The position numbers and the translations under genes are program-made. A stretch of DNA of 50,000 nucleotides from Chromera velia (taxonomy: Eukaryota > Sar > Chromeraceae). Below the pieces are notes generated by a model. The model saw only the letters and a list, made by a program, of their open reading frames with translations. It made no database searches and had not been told where the DNA came from. Shown in pieces: positions 37,630 to 49,909 of the stretch. Position 1 is the stretch's first letter, and each line of letters begins with the position of its first letter. The stretch is taken from the NCBI GenBank assembly GCA_018398765.1, contig JAHBMJ010000035.1, positions 76,258-126,257 of the forward strand, given 5' to 3'.

Positions 37630-39790
37630 CCTATAACAGGTAGTATTAAAAAAAAAAAATCGTAAATAAAAATTAGTAAATTCTAGAGTAAATTTAATTC
37701 AACACCAAAATACTAGCCAAAATATTAATTTGTTACTGGATGTATGTGTATATACTGCCTTAGAAATCCCAGTAAAAATCTTGTTCATTTTTTAGTTTAT
37801 TTTAGAAGAAAAAAATACTAGAAAAAATGTTAACGTAAAAATTGTACTGAATTAAGATCAAAAAGATAAGTGATAAATGATTTATCGGTGCCCTAGGACA
37901 CTGTCGCCGTTTTGTCTTTTAGATGTTGCGTTCAATACAGTGATAATCTGACACACTAGCTTTCAAGCTCAAGAAATAAAATTTTATAACTTTAAAATTA
38001 TAACAAGTGTCAAAAGATGAAATTGAGGTGGTAATAGGCGGTAAAGCCGCGTAATATAAACTAATTTGATACTTTTGAGAAAAACCTGTTCTCCTTAGTA
38101 GAGAAATCTAGAGAGAAACAAAGTGCTAGAATGCCGCCTAGAATGCCGTTTGGTGCGAACTACAAGTTGACCATTGAAATGTCTCGCCGTGACGACGTAA
38201 CCTTCGTCTGGTCGGTAAGCAGTATTGATGAGAGGAACAGGGATTGGGCTCTAGAGTCCGGAGGCTTTTGGGGTACGTCCCTTTCCGATCATTGGGGGCC
38301 TTGCGTGCGATTCTTCAGGAGATGGTTCCTGGGGGTGCCTCCTCCTCCTCCTCCTCCATTGGAGAGCAGACGCCGCTTGCAGTAACCAACAGGGACCTCA
38401 TCTCGGTTTTGCTTCATCTCGTTGACGGGATCTTATACGAGGCTCCCGAGGAAGTACAAGGAATGACGCATGAGGGTAGACACCTGTGGCAGAGCACTTG
38501 TTTTGAGATCGAATCCAATTCACGACGAGGTAGACAGAATTGTGCAATCGCTCTCAAGGTCGCAAAGACGTAGTTGACTATAATTGATATTAAACGACTT
38601 AAATGCTGCAGCGTTTCTCATCTTGGTCTCTTTAGAAGTCTCGAGCAAGATGCTGCACGAACGGGCCGCGGCTGCTTGTTCGACAGGCTGTATTAAACAT
38701 GCAAAGACAGCAGGAAAAAGGAAACGTGCAGAGCATCAGTGCATAATAAATGCTCATGGTAGTCTTAGTTATTGGCAGACATGGAAGAGAACGATCGAAC
38801 AACAGATGGCACTGCTGACCAGTCTGTCGTACTTGCCAGAGCCAGATCTCTACTACAACAGTTACTTTCCATGCTGAAAGGCTGGGACTAGGGCTGGGAT
38901 GAGCAACCCCACCAATACAGGCCTGGCTATGCCTGGCTGACACCTTGGCAGCCAATATCGTTTTTAGCATTGATTGATTGATTGATTGATTGATCGATCA
39001 TCGATGAGTACCAGGATGTACTAGGATCAGTATTAAATGAGGTTAGGAATGAGGCCATTGCATTCTACATTGCATATATAGTATTGCATACTACTATGAT
39101 ACTAGCAAGTCACTTAAATTGATCATCATTAGGATTCGTTACAAAACATTTCATACTAAGCTGTGTTACAGCCTGTGTATATATACCAGTGTGTAATTCT
39201 AAGTATGATTAATATCTGTCTAGACATTTATGCCAATGGGACTAAACTGTAACTAAGGCGTCACACGCAGTGCAGCTACTAGTACTATTATTCTCACTAC
39301 TATAGGTTACGATGTCATTCAACAATCTTTGTCACTGCTATGTAGTCTAGTATGTAGTGTATTTCAAAGTTAGATTTAAAGTCTAGTTTAAAATTTTATG
39401 TTGCAAAAATATAACCCATCCATTCATTACTTTATATAGTACATTCATTTAATCATACTAGTACCTAGACTAGTATATTTTAAAAATGATTTTATACTAG
39501 TAGATTATCCCTAAGATCATCATAATCCACTTATTTAATCATGCATTCATTCATTAATTCAAGTTCAATTTCATTGATACTGTAATTAATATTAATGATT
39601 CATTCTAGGATTCATTCAATGACATTCATTCATTTATTTCTTCATTCTGTGTTTGAAGTACATGTAGCTTGAGCCCAGCTAGAGTCCGTCGCCTCAGCTA
39701 GAGCCTGAGACTCAGGTTCAGAGTTGTGAACATTCATATCTTAGATCATGTGGTTTATGAGTATAAACATGCAAACCTGCGTGACCTAGT
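37630..39790. repeat. AT-rich island C
   Basis: Strong AT enrichment at 37643-38120 and 38990-39660, enclosing a more balanced segment with reading frames (38131-38877). GATAAGTGATAAATGATTTA (37865-37884) followed by TCGGTGCCC resembles AAGTGATAAGTGATTAGTGG plus TGCCC of element A, and GTCGCCGTTTTGTCTTTT resembles ATCGCCATTTAAGTTTTG of element B. ATTCATTCATT runs occur at 39540-39640, and (GATT)n at 38971-38997. It may be an element of the same broad family carrying its own gene, or a host gene in AT-rich surroundings. Confidence 0.45.
38131..38877 (+). CDS. Unrecognised reading frames inside AT-rich island C
   Basis: ATG at 38131 opens MPPRMPFGANYKLTIEMSRR and a balanced peptide to about residue 45 (VSSIDERNRDWALES). 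The better frame then shifts by one base near 38265-38285 into LRAILQEMVPGG, a Ser run, NRDLISVLLHLVDGILYEAP and GRQNCAIALKVAKT, ending TAG at 38573. A GT at 38570 and a CTGCAG at 38606-38611 would remove that stop and add a short exon ending TAA at 38694-38696. Alternatively an 80-codon frame continues to 38877 with KRKRAEHQCIINAHGSLSYW. No family is recognised. An indel, a sequencing error or an unseen intron could explain the frame change. Flanks are AT-rich and the sequence lacks the microsatellites of neighbouring spacers. Confidence 0.3.
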
Positions 39791-39826
39791 GCATGCATGA
39801 CAGATCAAACGGATCCAAACCACTTT

Positions 39827-42800
39827 TTACGAACTCCACGGATTTTGATCTGAACCCGCTCCTTTGTTTGTGCCGAGCGAAGAAGAGCAGTCTCCGAGAA
39901 TATTTTCATCGCGTGCATCATGATGAGTGCGAAGGGGGCCTCGGAGCCCTCCGAGGCCCCCGTATGGCGCGGGTGATGATGATGCCAGTGGCCCTTGCAG
40001 TCTCGACCCCATGGCTGCTGCTTGAAGAGAAGACAAACTGTTCGGAGACGAAGGAAGGCCCCCGATCCCGGGGCCCTGAGGAATGCCGGGGCCCAATGGA
40101 ATAGAGGAGGAGCCTCCAGGTGCCGTCACAGGCTGAAAGAGTCTGTTCAACTGCAGTGAGAAACAAGCGAAGAAACCTAAACATGGACATACAAAATACA
40201 CAATACCAAGTCTCCCTCCAAGGACAGCGGATGCAGCCTAAGTGAGAAACAACAGCACAATCTTCCACGAGAGACTGTATGTTTTTCTTTTTCTCAGTCC
40301 CTTCCCCCCCTTTCCCCCCTTCCTTCCTTCCTCACTTGGACAGACAGGTCAGGACAAAACAAGAGAGCACGAGTCTGCTGAGTGCAGTGCAACAAGCGCA
40401 TGCCAACACAGGAAGACTCAGAGGGACAGACCAGAAAAAGGGACATGCGTGGATACAGTAAGGAAACAGGAAGAAGCAGGCGTGTGGGCAGCCTAATAAG
40501 CGCGTGAGGTGAGCATGAGGGAGGCCATGCAAGCTTCTCTCTGATTCCGGTTCTTAATCCTTGCTCTACCTCCCATCCCCCCTGTGTGTATTCCTGAAGA
40601 ACAAATGATAACAGCCCAAGTCCCGACCTTCATTTCACTCTCGATGAGGGAATCTTCGCCCGCCCCTTCTTCACTCCGTTGCCTCTGGCCCAATCCGTAA
40701 GCAGACCCCCCCACCCCTCTGTGATGTTGCCTGTCCTGTTTCACAACGCCCGAGGCTGACTGGATCCGCGTGGCCACCTCAACTACCCTCTGCGCGTTGC
40801 TGGACATCTGCATCCGAACCATCAGAGACAGGCAGGCGGGAAAGGAAGCAAGCGGAACAGGCACGCCAACAGCAGTGCGGTCGAGCTCTCCACCGAACCG
40901 GCAGGCGTGCAGGTGAGAAGAACAGAAACACATGATTGTTCTGTTCACGGTATTGTATCATCTGAAGGAGGGAGGGTGAGTGCAGAGAACTGGGATGCCT
41001 GTCAAGGGCCATATGGCATAAGGGGGACAGTCGATGAGTTAACATTTGATCAATCAAACAGGAAGGGAGCGTGTGAGCGTGGGGAGACACAATGATCCCT
41101 CCTCACAGTTAGGGTCAGCAACTGCGCGCAGCGGGGAGGTAAGAACCAAGAAACACTCTTGAACAGACAAGACAGACAGACACACAGTCAGACAGACTTA
41201 ATTCTTTTTTTCGTTCCTTTCTTTTTCCTCTTCAACCGAAGAAACAAAGATAACAACTTTGGAACAGTCAAGAAAAACATTGACAGTCAGACAGGCGGAA
41301 GGGGCCCGAAGGAGACAGACTTCAGAAGCGCCCCTTGCGCCTGCATGAGCCCCTGATGAAGTTTCACGTGATCACTTGAACTCACGCGCTACTTCTCACA
41401 TCCACAAAACAAGAAAGAAAAATAGTAATTAGAAAAGAAATACAAAACCAAAACCATAGAACAAACAAGAGACAAGCAGGCACCGTGAAGACAGACTGCA
41501 TCGGCTTTTCTTTTCCTTTTTCTCTTTCTTCATTCTCTTCCGTTTTTTTTCTTTCTTCGTTTGGCGCGCTGACAGAAAGACAGATAAACAGACAGACCGT
41601 ATACACTTTTGTCCCCCCCCCTTCTTCTTAATACACAACAGACAAAAAAGAAAAAACAAAGACAAAAAAGAAAAGACGTGGGCAGGGGGGCCGAAAAGTG
41701 TAGACTTAAGCGCTCCTTGCCTTCACACATCACGACAGGACTTCACGTGAGCACTGAATTCACACGCTACTACCTGCTGCTTCCACTCAGGACAAAAGGG
41801 GAAAAAAGCCAGCACACAGTCTGCACTCTGAACAAACTCACACCACTATAGACATCGTCCTGTAGTCTAAAGAGACCGACAGACAGGCAGAGAAAGAAAC
41901 AGACAAACCAAAAACAAGCCGGAAACAAAGAAACAGGAACGGAAAGACTGACCGACTGTCAGACAGACAGGGAGACAAATACACAGACAAACAGACAAAC
42001 CAACAGACAGACCAAATGAGACCACAAGAAGGCCGGGAGAAGCAGAGCACCCCCCAAGGTCCAGAGGCCGGGTCGCGCACTCCCTGCACCGACACGCAAT
42101 GGCAGGAACACAGATAAATGAAATAACACATCTCACAGGGCAAGGGAACCAGAAAGAGAAAAAAAAGTGAGGGAGGAAAGGATGCACGGAGGGAGGGAGG
42201 GAGCGAGGAAGGAATGCAGAGGAAGAGAGAAAGGAAGATCTGACAAGAGGAAGGAATGGGCGTCAAAGAAGAGCTAGGGCACGTTCAATTGAGTTTGCTC
42301 GACACTGCCTGCATCTCTGACCGTCGGCAGGCATGAATCGGGACGTCTTGTCAACCCTCTGCCTGTCTCTTAATCTCTCTTTTCTTTCTTTCTTTTGGTT
42401 CTTTCTTTCTTTCTTTCTTTCTTTCTGTCTGTCTTTGGGTTCTTTCTTTTTTTTTTGTTTTTTCTTTCTTTCTTTTCTTTCTTCCTTCTTTTCCCCCCCT
42501 TTTTTTGTGTCTGTCTATCTATCTATCTGTCTGTCTATACGTTTGTCTCTACTTCTTCTTCTTTCTCCTTTTCTTTCTTCTTTCCTTCTCTTATTTTCTC
42601 TTTGTTTCTTAGACTGTTTTTCTGTTTTTTCTGTTCTCTTTCTTTTTCCTTCCTTCCTTCCTTCCTTCCTTCCTTCCTTCCTTGTTTTTCTTTCTATCTA
42701 TCTATCTGTCTGTCTGCATACCTTTCCTTCCTTCCTCTCCTTCTCCTCTTCCTCCTCTCCTCTGTTTCTTTCTTCCCTTTTTTTGGTATCTCTATCTCTC

Positions 42801-43346
42801 AGTCTCTCTCTCTCGTCCTTCCTTCCTTCCTTCCTTCCATTTTTTTTTTCTGCTTACTTCCTTTCTTTCTTCCTTCCTTCCTTCCTTCCTTCCTTCCCCC
42901 ATGCCACCATTCCTTTCTCCCACCTTATTTTTCTTTCTTTGTTTTGATATTAGTCTTCGCAGCCCCTGTGGTGAGCGGGGCGTCTGTCTGCCTGCCTGCC
43001 TGCCTGCCTCCCCGAATGGATGAACAATTGCGCGAAGACTGCAAGAACAAAAAAGACGATCACAGACTCGGTAATTGAAGGACCGACCGAGAACCCGTCT
43101 CGCGAAGAGACGTGCAGAGACGCCCCCGAGTAATGAACCCCCGACGACCCTGAAGAAAGCCTGTCTTCCGAAGTCCAGCACAAACTCTCTGTCAGAATCA
43201 GATATCAAATCATGATAAGGATGCCCTTTTCCCTTGCCTTTCTGCATCGCCTCTTTCCGTTTTTCTGCAGGCAGCGCAAGGGGCGTCTCCTCTCCCGTCT
43301 CCAATCCTGGATCCGATCTCGGAGAAGGAAAGTTAAAGACTGACAT
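39827..43346 (-). CDS. Provisional small protein of unknown function, three exons
   Basis: Proposed exons in minus-strand order: 43346-43149, 40807-40628 and 40150-39827, all phase 0, giving 233 residues ending TAA at 39829-39827. The first exon begins MSVFNFPSPRSDPGLETG and reaches SDREFVLDFGRQAFFR. Its frame stays open past the proposed donor into VVGGSLLGGVSARLFARR, a Gly-rich, membrane-like stretch, so the true donor may be further downstream. The acidic run followed by an aromatic FFR and such a hydrophobic stretch vaguely recalls OCIA-domain proteins; I hold that lightly. The second exon (RVVEVATRIQSASGVVKQDR) could form a helix. The last is Pro/Gly/Ser-rich (TAPGGSSSIPLGPGIPQG). The second exon starts with ATG right after its acceptor, so two separate genes are possible. 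The large intron at 40808-43148 is mostly microsatellite. Divergent from the SecA gene. Confidence 0.4.
41150..41810. repeat. Two copies of a dispersed repeat among AGAC microsatellites
   Basis: TTAAGCGCTCCTTGCC, ACAGGACTTCACGTGA and CCTGCTGCTTCCACTCAGGA at 41707-41799 match the segment at 6511-6605 in order, orientation and spacing. A more diverged copy (GAAGCGCCCCTTGC, TTTCACGTGATCACTT, CGCGCTACTT) lies at 41328-41396. All three copies sit among GACA/AGAC runs. The copies here lie in the proposed intron of the minus-strand gene. No coding potential. Confidence 0.7.
42370..42900. repeat. Pyrimidine tetranucleotide microsatellite block
   Basis: More than 500 bp composed mostly of CTTT, CTTC and CTGT/CTAT units with T- and C-rich links. 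The plus-strand open frames across it, of more than 200 codons, are Phe/Leu/Ser repeats and not genes. It lies in the proposed 2.3-kb intron of the minus-strand gene, where it reads as polypurine. Confidence 0.9.
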
Positions 43347-43833
43347 TCTGTGTGACAGTCGATTGTCAAGTGAGAAAGGCGATGAAAGGTGACTGAACAA
43401 AAGTCTTCATGTCACTGTACGTTCACCGGAATGTGGTAATACAGTGGTATGGAAAATGAAGACAGCTTTCCAGCAACATGCAAGGTTGAAGTCACCATGC
43501 AGGCCACGCGCGCTCGCGCGCATGCATTGCGCGCCAAACCAACATGAATGCCGTCTCTGCATATGGATCTATTCAGCCGGTATCATGCCGTCTCCATCAT
43601 TGCAAAGAAGCTAGGAGGCGGTAAGTTACGAGTCCGAAAGATCATGGACATCGATCTTGCACTCCTCATAAACCTTTGGTCTCACTGGTGTCTTTTGGCA
43701 TCCACCTGAACATGAGAAGAAACTGCCTGAAAAGTCTCTGCGGAGAATAGCCAGCCAGAGTCGACCTGCGGGCTCTTCTCCCCTCCCGAACTTGGACTGC
43801 ACCAGTGAGATAGTAGGACCAGTGTGCTCCATC
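43347..43833. promoter_or_regulatory. Divergent region upstream of SecA
   Basis: 487 bp between two proposed start codons in opposite directions. It contains GC-rich CGCGCGCTCGCGCGCATGCAT (43506-43526) followed by TGCGCGCC, the last part again with GCATGCAT, and CTGCATATGGA at about 43556. A minus-strand open frame at 43626-43835 has no recognised features and overlaps the SecA start. No TATA-like box is obvious. The bidirectional promoter role is inferred from layout. Confidence 0.4.
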
Positions 43834-46800
43834 ATGAAGGGAATCGTGTCTTTGATATGCTGCTCACTGCTTCCTGTCGGGTGGAGCTTTGTGCTGCTGC
43901 CGCGGGGCCCTGTCAGGCAACGCCGACAGAGGGCGTCTCGCAGCTTGCCGGTAAGTTCTGCTTCGTGTGTGTGTGGCTGTCATCCCCCGTACCTTCTATG
44001 AGCTTTCCATTGAAGAGGCTTGCAGGGTGAAGGCTCGAACAAATATCCGCTGCTCTCACCTCCCCGCGGCAACTTCTTCCAAGTCTCTGGGTGAACACGC
44101 AACATCCCAGCATGCCTTTGTATGTGATCGTGCATAGCTGCTTGCTTTTGTATGCCCGGTTGAACTTCACGACTCACAGCTTCTCTCGCTCTCTCTTTCA
44201 CATATGCACGCACGCATACATGCACTGATCCCATTCTCTCTCTCTCTCTCTCTCTCTCTCCTCTCCCTCTGTGTGTGTGTGTGTGTGTGTGTGTGCGGTC
44301 GTGCAGGAGTTTCCCTTTTCCCCTCGGCAGAGCCTTTCCCTTTCCCCTCTGCCCCCCACCGTCTCCATGTCTATGGACCTCCTGAAGTCAGCCATGAACC
44401 CGAAGGCAAAGGAAGAAGATATGCAGGCCAAGAACCAGGAACTACTCAATCAGTATAACGTCAGCCTGCCAGACAAAGTGACGTCTGCATGACTCGGTGT
44501 ATAGACAGAAACAAAGAAACAAAGTCAGACAGAAAAATAGAAAGGAAAAGAGATTTTCCCAACCCCCGGGGAAAGGAAGGCACTGGGAGACCACCAATAT
44601 CTCTTCTCTTTTCTTCTTGATCTGCACTTGCGCATGCGCTGACAGAGTCACAGATATGAGCAGATAGTAGCGTTTCTCCTTCTTATTTGACGTTCCCATT
44701 GCAGGAGAGGGTAGAAAAGGTCAACGCCCTCGAGGCTCAGATGGAGGCGCTGTCAGATGAAGAATTGGGGTGCGTGCGTCAGTCCCCTCCCTTGACGTTA
44801 TGAAGAGAAAAGTACTGAGGGACCTCTTTGTGTCTGCAGTTTTCCTTCCTTTTCCTCTGACTTCCACCTTTCTTGGTGCCGGTTTCCATCCGCCCCTTTT
44901 TTTACCCGGCCATCGGAGTCGGATGCCAAAGGTGTGAGTGATTTTCTTCTGCTAAGCATTCGTCACAATTTTCTCATTTTGTGTGTGCGGCACTTTTCTT
45001 TCTCTCGGGCACTCCTCTGAGAGCTGATCTATATTCTTGTTTGTGGGTGACGCGTCGGTACTGTTTGACGCTTACCTTCTTGATCTCCGCCCTGTCTGCA
45101 TGCTGTGTTGTTTATCTTTTAAATTCCTTTTCCCTCTGCAGAGAGAAGTCGCAGGAGTTTCGCGCCCGTCTCCGCACAGCCCTGGGCGTGGAGGATCTCT
45201 CACAGTCCAATGACCCCGTGAGGGAAAAGAAGGCACTTGACGGAATTCTGGAGGAGGCCTTCGCAGTCGTCAGGGAGGCAGCTTGGAGGGTGCTGGAGCT
45301 CCGTCACTTCGACGTGCAGCTGGTGGGAGGCATGGCGATGCATGACGGTTTGCTTGCGGAGATGGCCACGGGAGAGGGGAAGACCCTCGCTGCAACGGCC
45401 CCAGTGTATCTGAATGCTCTCATGGGTGGGTCAGTGAGCGAATGATTGAAACAGTGTGGTACATGGTAGAGAAATGCAGCGTGTGCGCAGTCGTGTGACA
45501 TATCAAATCCTTTTCCGCTTCTTTGTACTTCGGCTGCTGCGACCTGGGTAGACTCGAATGCTCTTGTGAGTCGATCTGTTGGTTGCTGCCATTCAACTTT
45601 GATGGGCTCGAGTTACCTCATGGCAGTTTTTTCTCCACACTCTCCTGGGTTCCTTTTCTTCAGGCCGTATCCGCACCCGGCTTCTACATTTGCTTGTGAA
45701 TGGAAAGAAAGATGTTGGTGATGCAATGTGCCCTGGTAGAGGCGAGATCGTTGTCTCGATGATTCTGTTTCTACGATACATGATCGGGCTATCTCTCTGT
45801 GTTCGCCGTCTGCCATGGTTGCAGGCAAGGGAGCAATGGTGGTCTCTCAGAACGACTACTTGACAAAGAGAGACAGCGAGACAATGGGGCAGCTGTACAA
45901 GTTCCTCGGCTTGTCTGTGGGATTTGTGGGCCCGGACATGAGCAAGAAGCAGAAGCGGGAGGCCTACAAGAAGGACGTGTGTTATGTCTCACACCAGGTG
46001 CGTGAACAGAAAGTCGATGCATATTTTCCCCTTGGATGGATCTGCAGCGGGTCTGTCTGTGTGTCTCTCCTTGAAGGGCTTTGCAAGTTTGTGCTGCGCT
46101 GCTCGCCTCATCGACCTTCCCATCATCTTCCTGTAGGTCATCTCTCTCTTTTTCTCTCTCCAGTACATCCACGGAGTTTGGTTGGAGGTTGCAGTCCAGA
46201 GCTGCCTTCTTCATTCACTGGGAGGTAAACTTGTATGCGTGTTCCCCCGCTCTCCTCACTGACACTCGCTCTCGACTTCCTGCTCCGAATCTACGTGCAT
46301 ACAGGTCCTTGCTTTCGACTACCTGTACGACAACCTCGCGTACTACCCTGACGACCTCGCGCTCTTCACTGTCGATAGGCCGTAAGTTCGTTTTGTCCCC
46401 TTCTCCGTCCTGTCCTGTGTTTTCTCATTTTTTGTCTTAGCATCTTGTGTTCGTCTTTCCGCCGAGGAAAACGCATGTGGAGGAAAAGGGGGCGAAAAAG
46501 AGACACACAGCAGGCAAGACAAGGTATAGGACCGTCTCGCAGTGTTTCCCTGAATGTATGAATGAACGCATGTGTGCAGGGACCCGCTTTACTTCTGCCT
46601 AGTGGATGAGGCCGACTCGATTCTGATCGATGAAGGCCGAAACCCTCTGAAGATCACAGACAGGAGACCTGCACAGGAGTCATCAAAGACACTCTACAGA
46701 ATAGCAGCAGATGTGGTCAAGTACTTGGACGGGGCAGAGGGGGAAAAGGGAAAGACGATGGACTTTGAGATCGACCGAAAGAATCAGGACATCTCTCTGA

Positions 46801-47630
46801 CAGAGGAGGGGACCTCGGTGAGTGGGTGGGTCGGTCCGACAGGGTTCCCTCTTTTTTCTTTTCTCACCCTTTCGATCTCTGTCTCTCTTTCTTGGTTTGT
46901 TTCTTTTTTTTATTTTTCTTTCTGTTATCCTCAATGGAATCTGTTGGGTGTTTTGCTTTCTGATTCACTTTGTCTCCCCTTTCCTTCTCTTATTCCGGTT
47001 GCTCGTCTGCTATGCTGTTCTCATATAGCGTGGCAACAATTTTTGTCAAACCTCAATTTCCCGGGTCGTCGTCTGCAGCGCGCTCAAAGGCTTTGCAGGG
47101 AAAGGGGGTACAGACTTTACGACAACCAACAACCCGTCCTCCTTTTCATCAACAACGCCGTCAAGGCAAAGGCCCTATTCGAAAAGGACACAGAATACAT
47201 TGTCGCGTCAGTTGATTGACTCTTCGGTCTCGGCTGTCTTATCTTCTCCTGATTTGTGCGGTAGCGCTTTATTGTATGCGTGCCGAGTTCTGCTGCATGA
47301 AGAAAAATGCTCTCTGCTTCTTTGCTCTGTCTGGTTCTGAAAATTGAAGGCTCTGGATGCTGCAGATCGGTGGGGTCACCAAAAGAGTGTGTAGGCGGCT
47401 TTCCGGGTCTGTACAGATGGGTTTGTGCTGGTTGGGCTTATTTTGCGCTCTTTCTTGCCTTCCGACCCCGATCCATAGACAAGACACATGCGTACACACA
47501 TGTATGCCCATGTGTCTCTGATTTTGCAGAAACGGAAACGTCGAAATTATTGACCAGTCGACAGGTCGAGTGCTCGAGGGACGAAGATTCACTGACGGCA
47601 TGCACCAGGTCAGTCTCTCTCCCTCTCTCT

Positions 47631-47711
<81 letters not shown>

Positions 47712-48877
47712 TGTGTGAGAGAGGGCAAGAGGTGAGTCGAGTAGGCCTTCTAGCAGAGCCGATATGGTGGACACCTGCGCAGTGGAACAACGAAAGAAAT
47801 GGGAAAGCGCTGTAACTGCGCATGTGGGCGCGTCAGCGGCCTCGTGTAAAGCTATGCATCCCTTTTGTCAATCAATCCCTTTCCTTCCTGTTTGTCTCTC
47901 TCATCGCAAAAAAGTTTCCCCTCCCTTCGTAATTCTCTCCTCCCTCCCTCACAGTCAATCGAGGCAAAGGAGGGTCTGGACATCTCCCCTGAGACGAAAG
48001 AAATCGCGTCGGTAACTTACCAGGTCGGTCACTCAATCAGTCAGCGATGAATGGTTTCGTCTGTCACTGTCGACTTGGCTGGCTCACGGAGGCTGCAAAC
48101 CACTATCTTTGCTTGATGTAAAAGCGGTGTTGAGGTCTGTGTCTCATGATGCGATGGAAGCAGAAACTACACTGACTTACTCCCACCGTGCAAAACCGGA
48201 CGAATGCTTCCTTTTTCTTCGTCCTTTAACAGCATCGGCGTGCGCCTGTTTTTTATAGAGGAAAAAGAGGCAAGGTGTGTATCTGGCTATGTGTTTGTCT
48301 TCATTTTCTTCTGCCTTTCGTGTCCGTCTCCTGGCGTACAGTCAAACCCATCATGTTCCTCCGTACACACGTACGTTCTTGTTCCCCCCACTTCTTTCCT
48401 GCAGGCCCTCTTCCGCATGTTCTCCCGGCTGTCCGCGATGACGGGCACGGCGTTCACAGATTTCCAGGAGTTCCTTGACGTCTTCAACCTCAGAGTCGTG
48501 CAGATCCCCACAGCACTCCCCACAGGTAGGTAAGGGGAACCGATGACCAGCTTATGATGAAAAGACGTTGTGTTGCCATTTAACGGAAGGGGGGAGAGAT
48601 TCTTCAAGCAGACTTAGCTCCGTCTTGTAGGGTGCAGGCCTCCTGCAGGGGAGTAATTAATTTGCTGTCCCTGTAGGCCCAAAAGACGTCCTCCTTGTTT
48701 GACTGCGTGTGCAGGCCGACGAGACTTCCCAGATGCCGTCTTCAAGACGCGAAGGGCCAAGTTGAAGGCGCTACTGGACGAAATCGAGGCAGCACACAAA
48801 CAGGGGAGACCTTTGCTGATCGGTCTGTCCCTTTGTCCTCGTTCCTCCTCCGCTTCTATTATGTGCGTTCGTTTGTG

Positions 48878-48908
<31 letters not shown>

Positions 48909-48955
48909 CGATTTCTCTCTGTCTCTGTTTGTCTGTCTGTCTGTCTGTCTGTCCG

Positions 48956-48992
<37 letters not shown>

Positions 48993-49909
48993 CTCTCTCT
49001 CTCTCTCTTCTTCTTTCTTTCGTGTTTCTTCTTCTTCCTTTTCTCGTGTATGTGTATGTGCATTTGCATCCGTGTGTGTGTCTGTGTGTCTGCATAATGT
49101 CTCTGCCTGTGTGTTTGTGGGTGTGAGTATACATACACGCGCAGGTACACGGAGTGTTGCTCTCTCGGAGGCAATCAAGGAAGACCTTGCTGACATCGAC
49201 ATCGACGCGTTTGTGCTCAACGCCAGGCCTGAGAACGCAGACAGCGAGGCCTTCATCATCGCGCAGGCAGGCAGAGAGGGGGCAATCACTGTGGCAACAA
49301 ATATGGCTGGTTGGTCGGGGGGGTGCTTGTGGGGGATTACGCAACAGGCCCACTGAGAAAGGGGAAGTGGAGCAGCATCTGCAGGAAAAATGCCGCTTGA
49401 ATGCAGGGCAGCACTCATTGTGGTCTGGCTTGCTTGTTGAACATCTTTCGTGTTTTTCTGCTCTTCTCTTCTCTCTGCAGGAATATGCATACACAGGAGT
49501 CAAGAATGTGTTGAGTGATAATGTGAGCAAGTGCGAGTACAATGTGAGAATCTGTTGTTCTCATCACCTGCCTCTCTTGCAGGAAGAGGAACAGACATCA
49601 TATTGGGAGGGAATCCGGCAGCCATGGCGCGTCTGTACATGCAGGACGCGTTGTACAAGGTTGCACGTGAAAGAAGGGCTGAGAAGGGACAGAGTTTCAT
49701 CCCAACTGAATCGCAGAGACGAGATCCGTACAGGTCCCTTCCTTTGCCTGATGATTTCTATCCGGTTGTGCTTTCAAAGGATGTTGAGGAGACAGTGGAG
49801 GCGGTTGCGGAGGCGTTCTTCGAGACATGGGAAGACGAGGGCCGGGGGGGGCCGGAAGGAAGATTGCCCACGAGAGATGAACTTGATGAAGTGACTGCCG
49901 TCTCTGCAG
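43834..49909 (+). CDS. secA: Nuclear-encoded SecA preprotein translocase ATPase, probably plastid-targeted (3' partial)
   Basis: Fourteen exons in phase give about 707 residues before the window ends: 43834-43950, 44307-44477, 44705-44769, 45142-45425, 45825-45997, 46305-46381, 46580-46817, 47079-47206, 47530-47608, 47955-48023, 48405-48525, 48715-48822, 49145-49309, 49583-49909. SecA is the ATPase motor that drives preproteins through SecYE, in plastids at the thylakoid. Seen here: [28 protein letters not shown]; Walker [21 protein letters not shown]; Walker [73 protein letters not shown]. The N-terminus [18 protein letters not shown] is hydrophobic like a signal peptide and is followed by [19 protein letters not shown], basic like a transit peptide; such bipartite leaders take proteins to complex plastids. 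Helicase and preprotein-binding regions are present; the C-terminal scaffold and wing are outside the window. The exon 2 donor could also be at 44460. Confidence 0.93.
47609..47720. repeat. Polypyrimidine intron microsatellite with a 29-base C run
   Basis: CTCTCT, then a C homopolymer at 47631-47659, then CTCT and (GT)n to about 47716. It directly follows the donor GTCAGTCTCTC of a SecA intron. Long homopolymers are error-prone, so its length is uncertain. Confidence 0.85.
48878..49010. repeat. (GT)n, (CTGT)n, (CT)n and (CG)n microsatellites in a SecA intron
   Basis: GT units at 48878-48908, CTGT at 48929-48952, CT at 48957-48977, CGCGCG at 48977-48992, then CT again. They lie in the intron between exons 48715-48822 and 49145-49309. 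The alternating CG and GT purine-pyrimidine tracts could adopt Z-DNA, but no function is implied. Confidence 0.85.

Noticed and set aside
42333..43078. Phe/Leu/Ser-rich plus-strand frames of more than 200 codons resembling membrane proteins
   Set aside because: Produced by CTTT, CTTC and CTGT microsatellites, not by hydrophobic helices of a real protein.
43626..43835. Minus-strand ORF overlapping the SecA start
   Set aside because: Short, without domain or splice partners, and antisense to the better supported SecA first exon and its upstream region.
49492..49554. Extra SecA exon between 49309 and 49583
   Set aside because: It has a CTGCAG acceptor and a later GTGAG, but inserting it would break the conserved NMAGRGTDI motif, which forms exactly when it is skipped.
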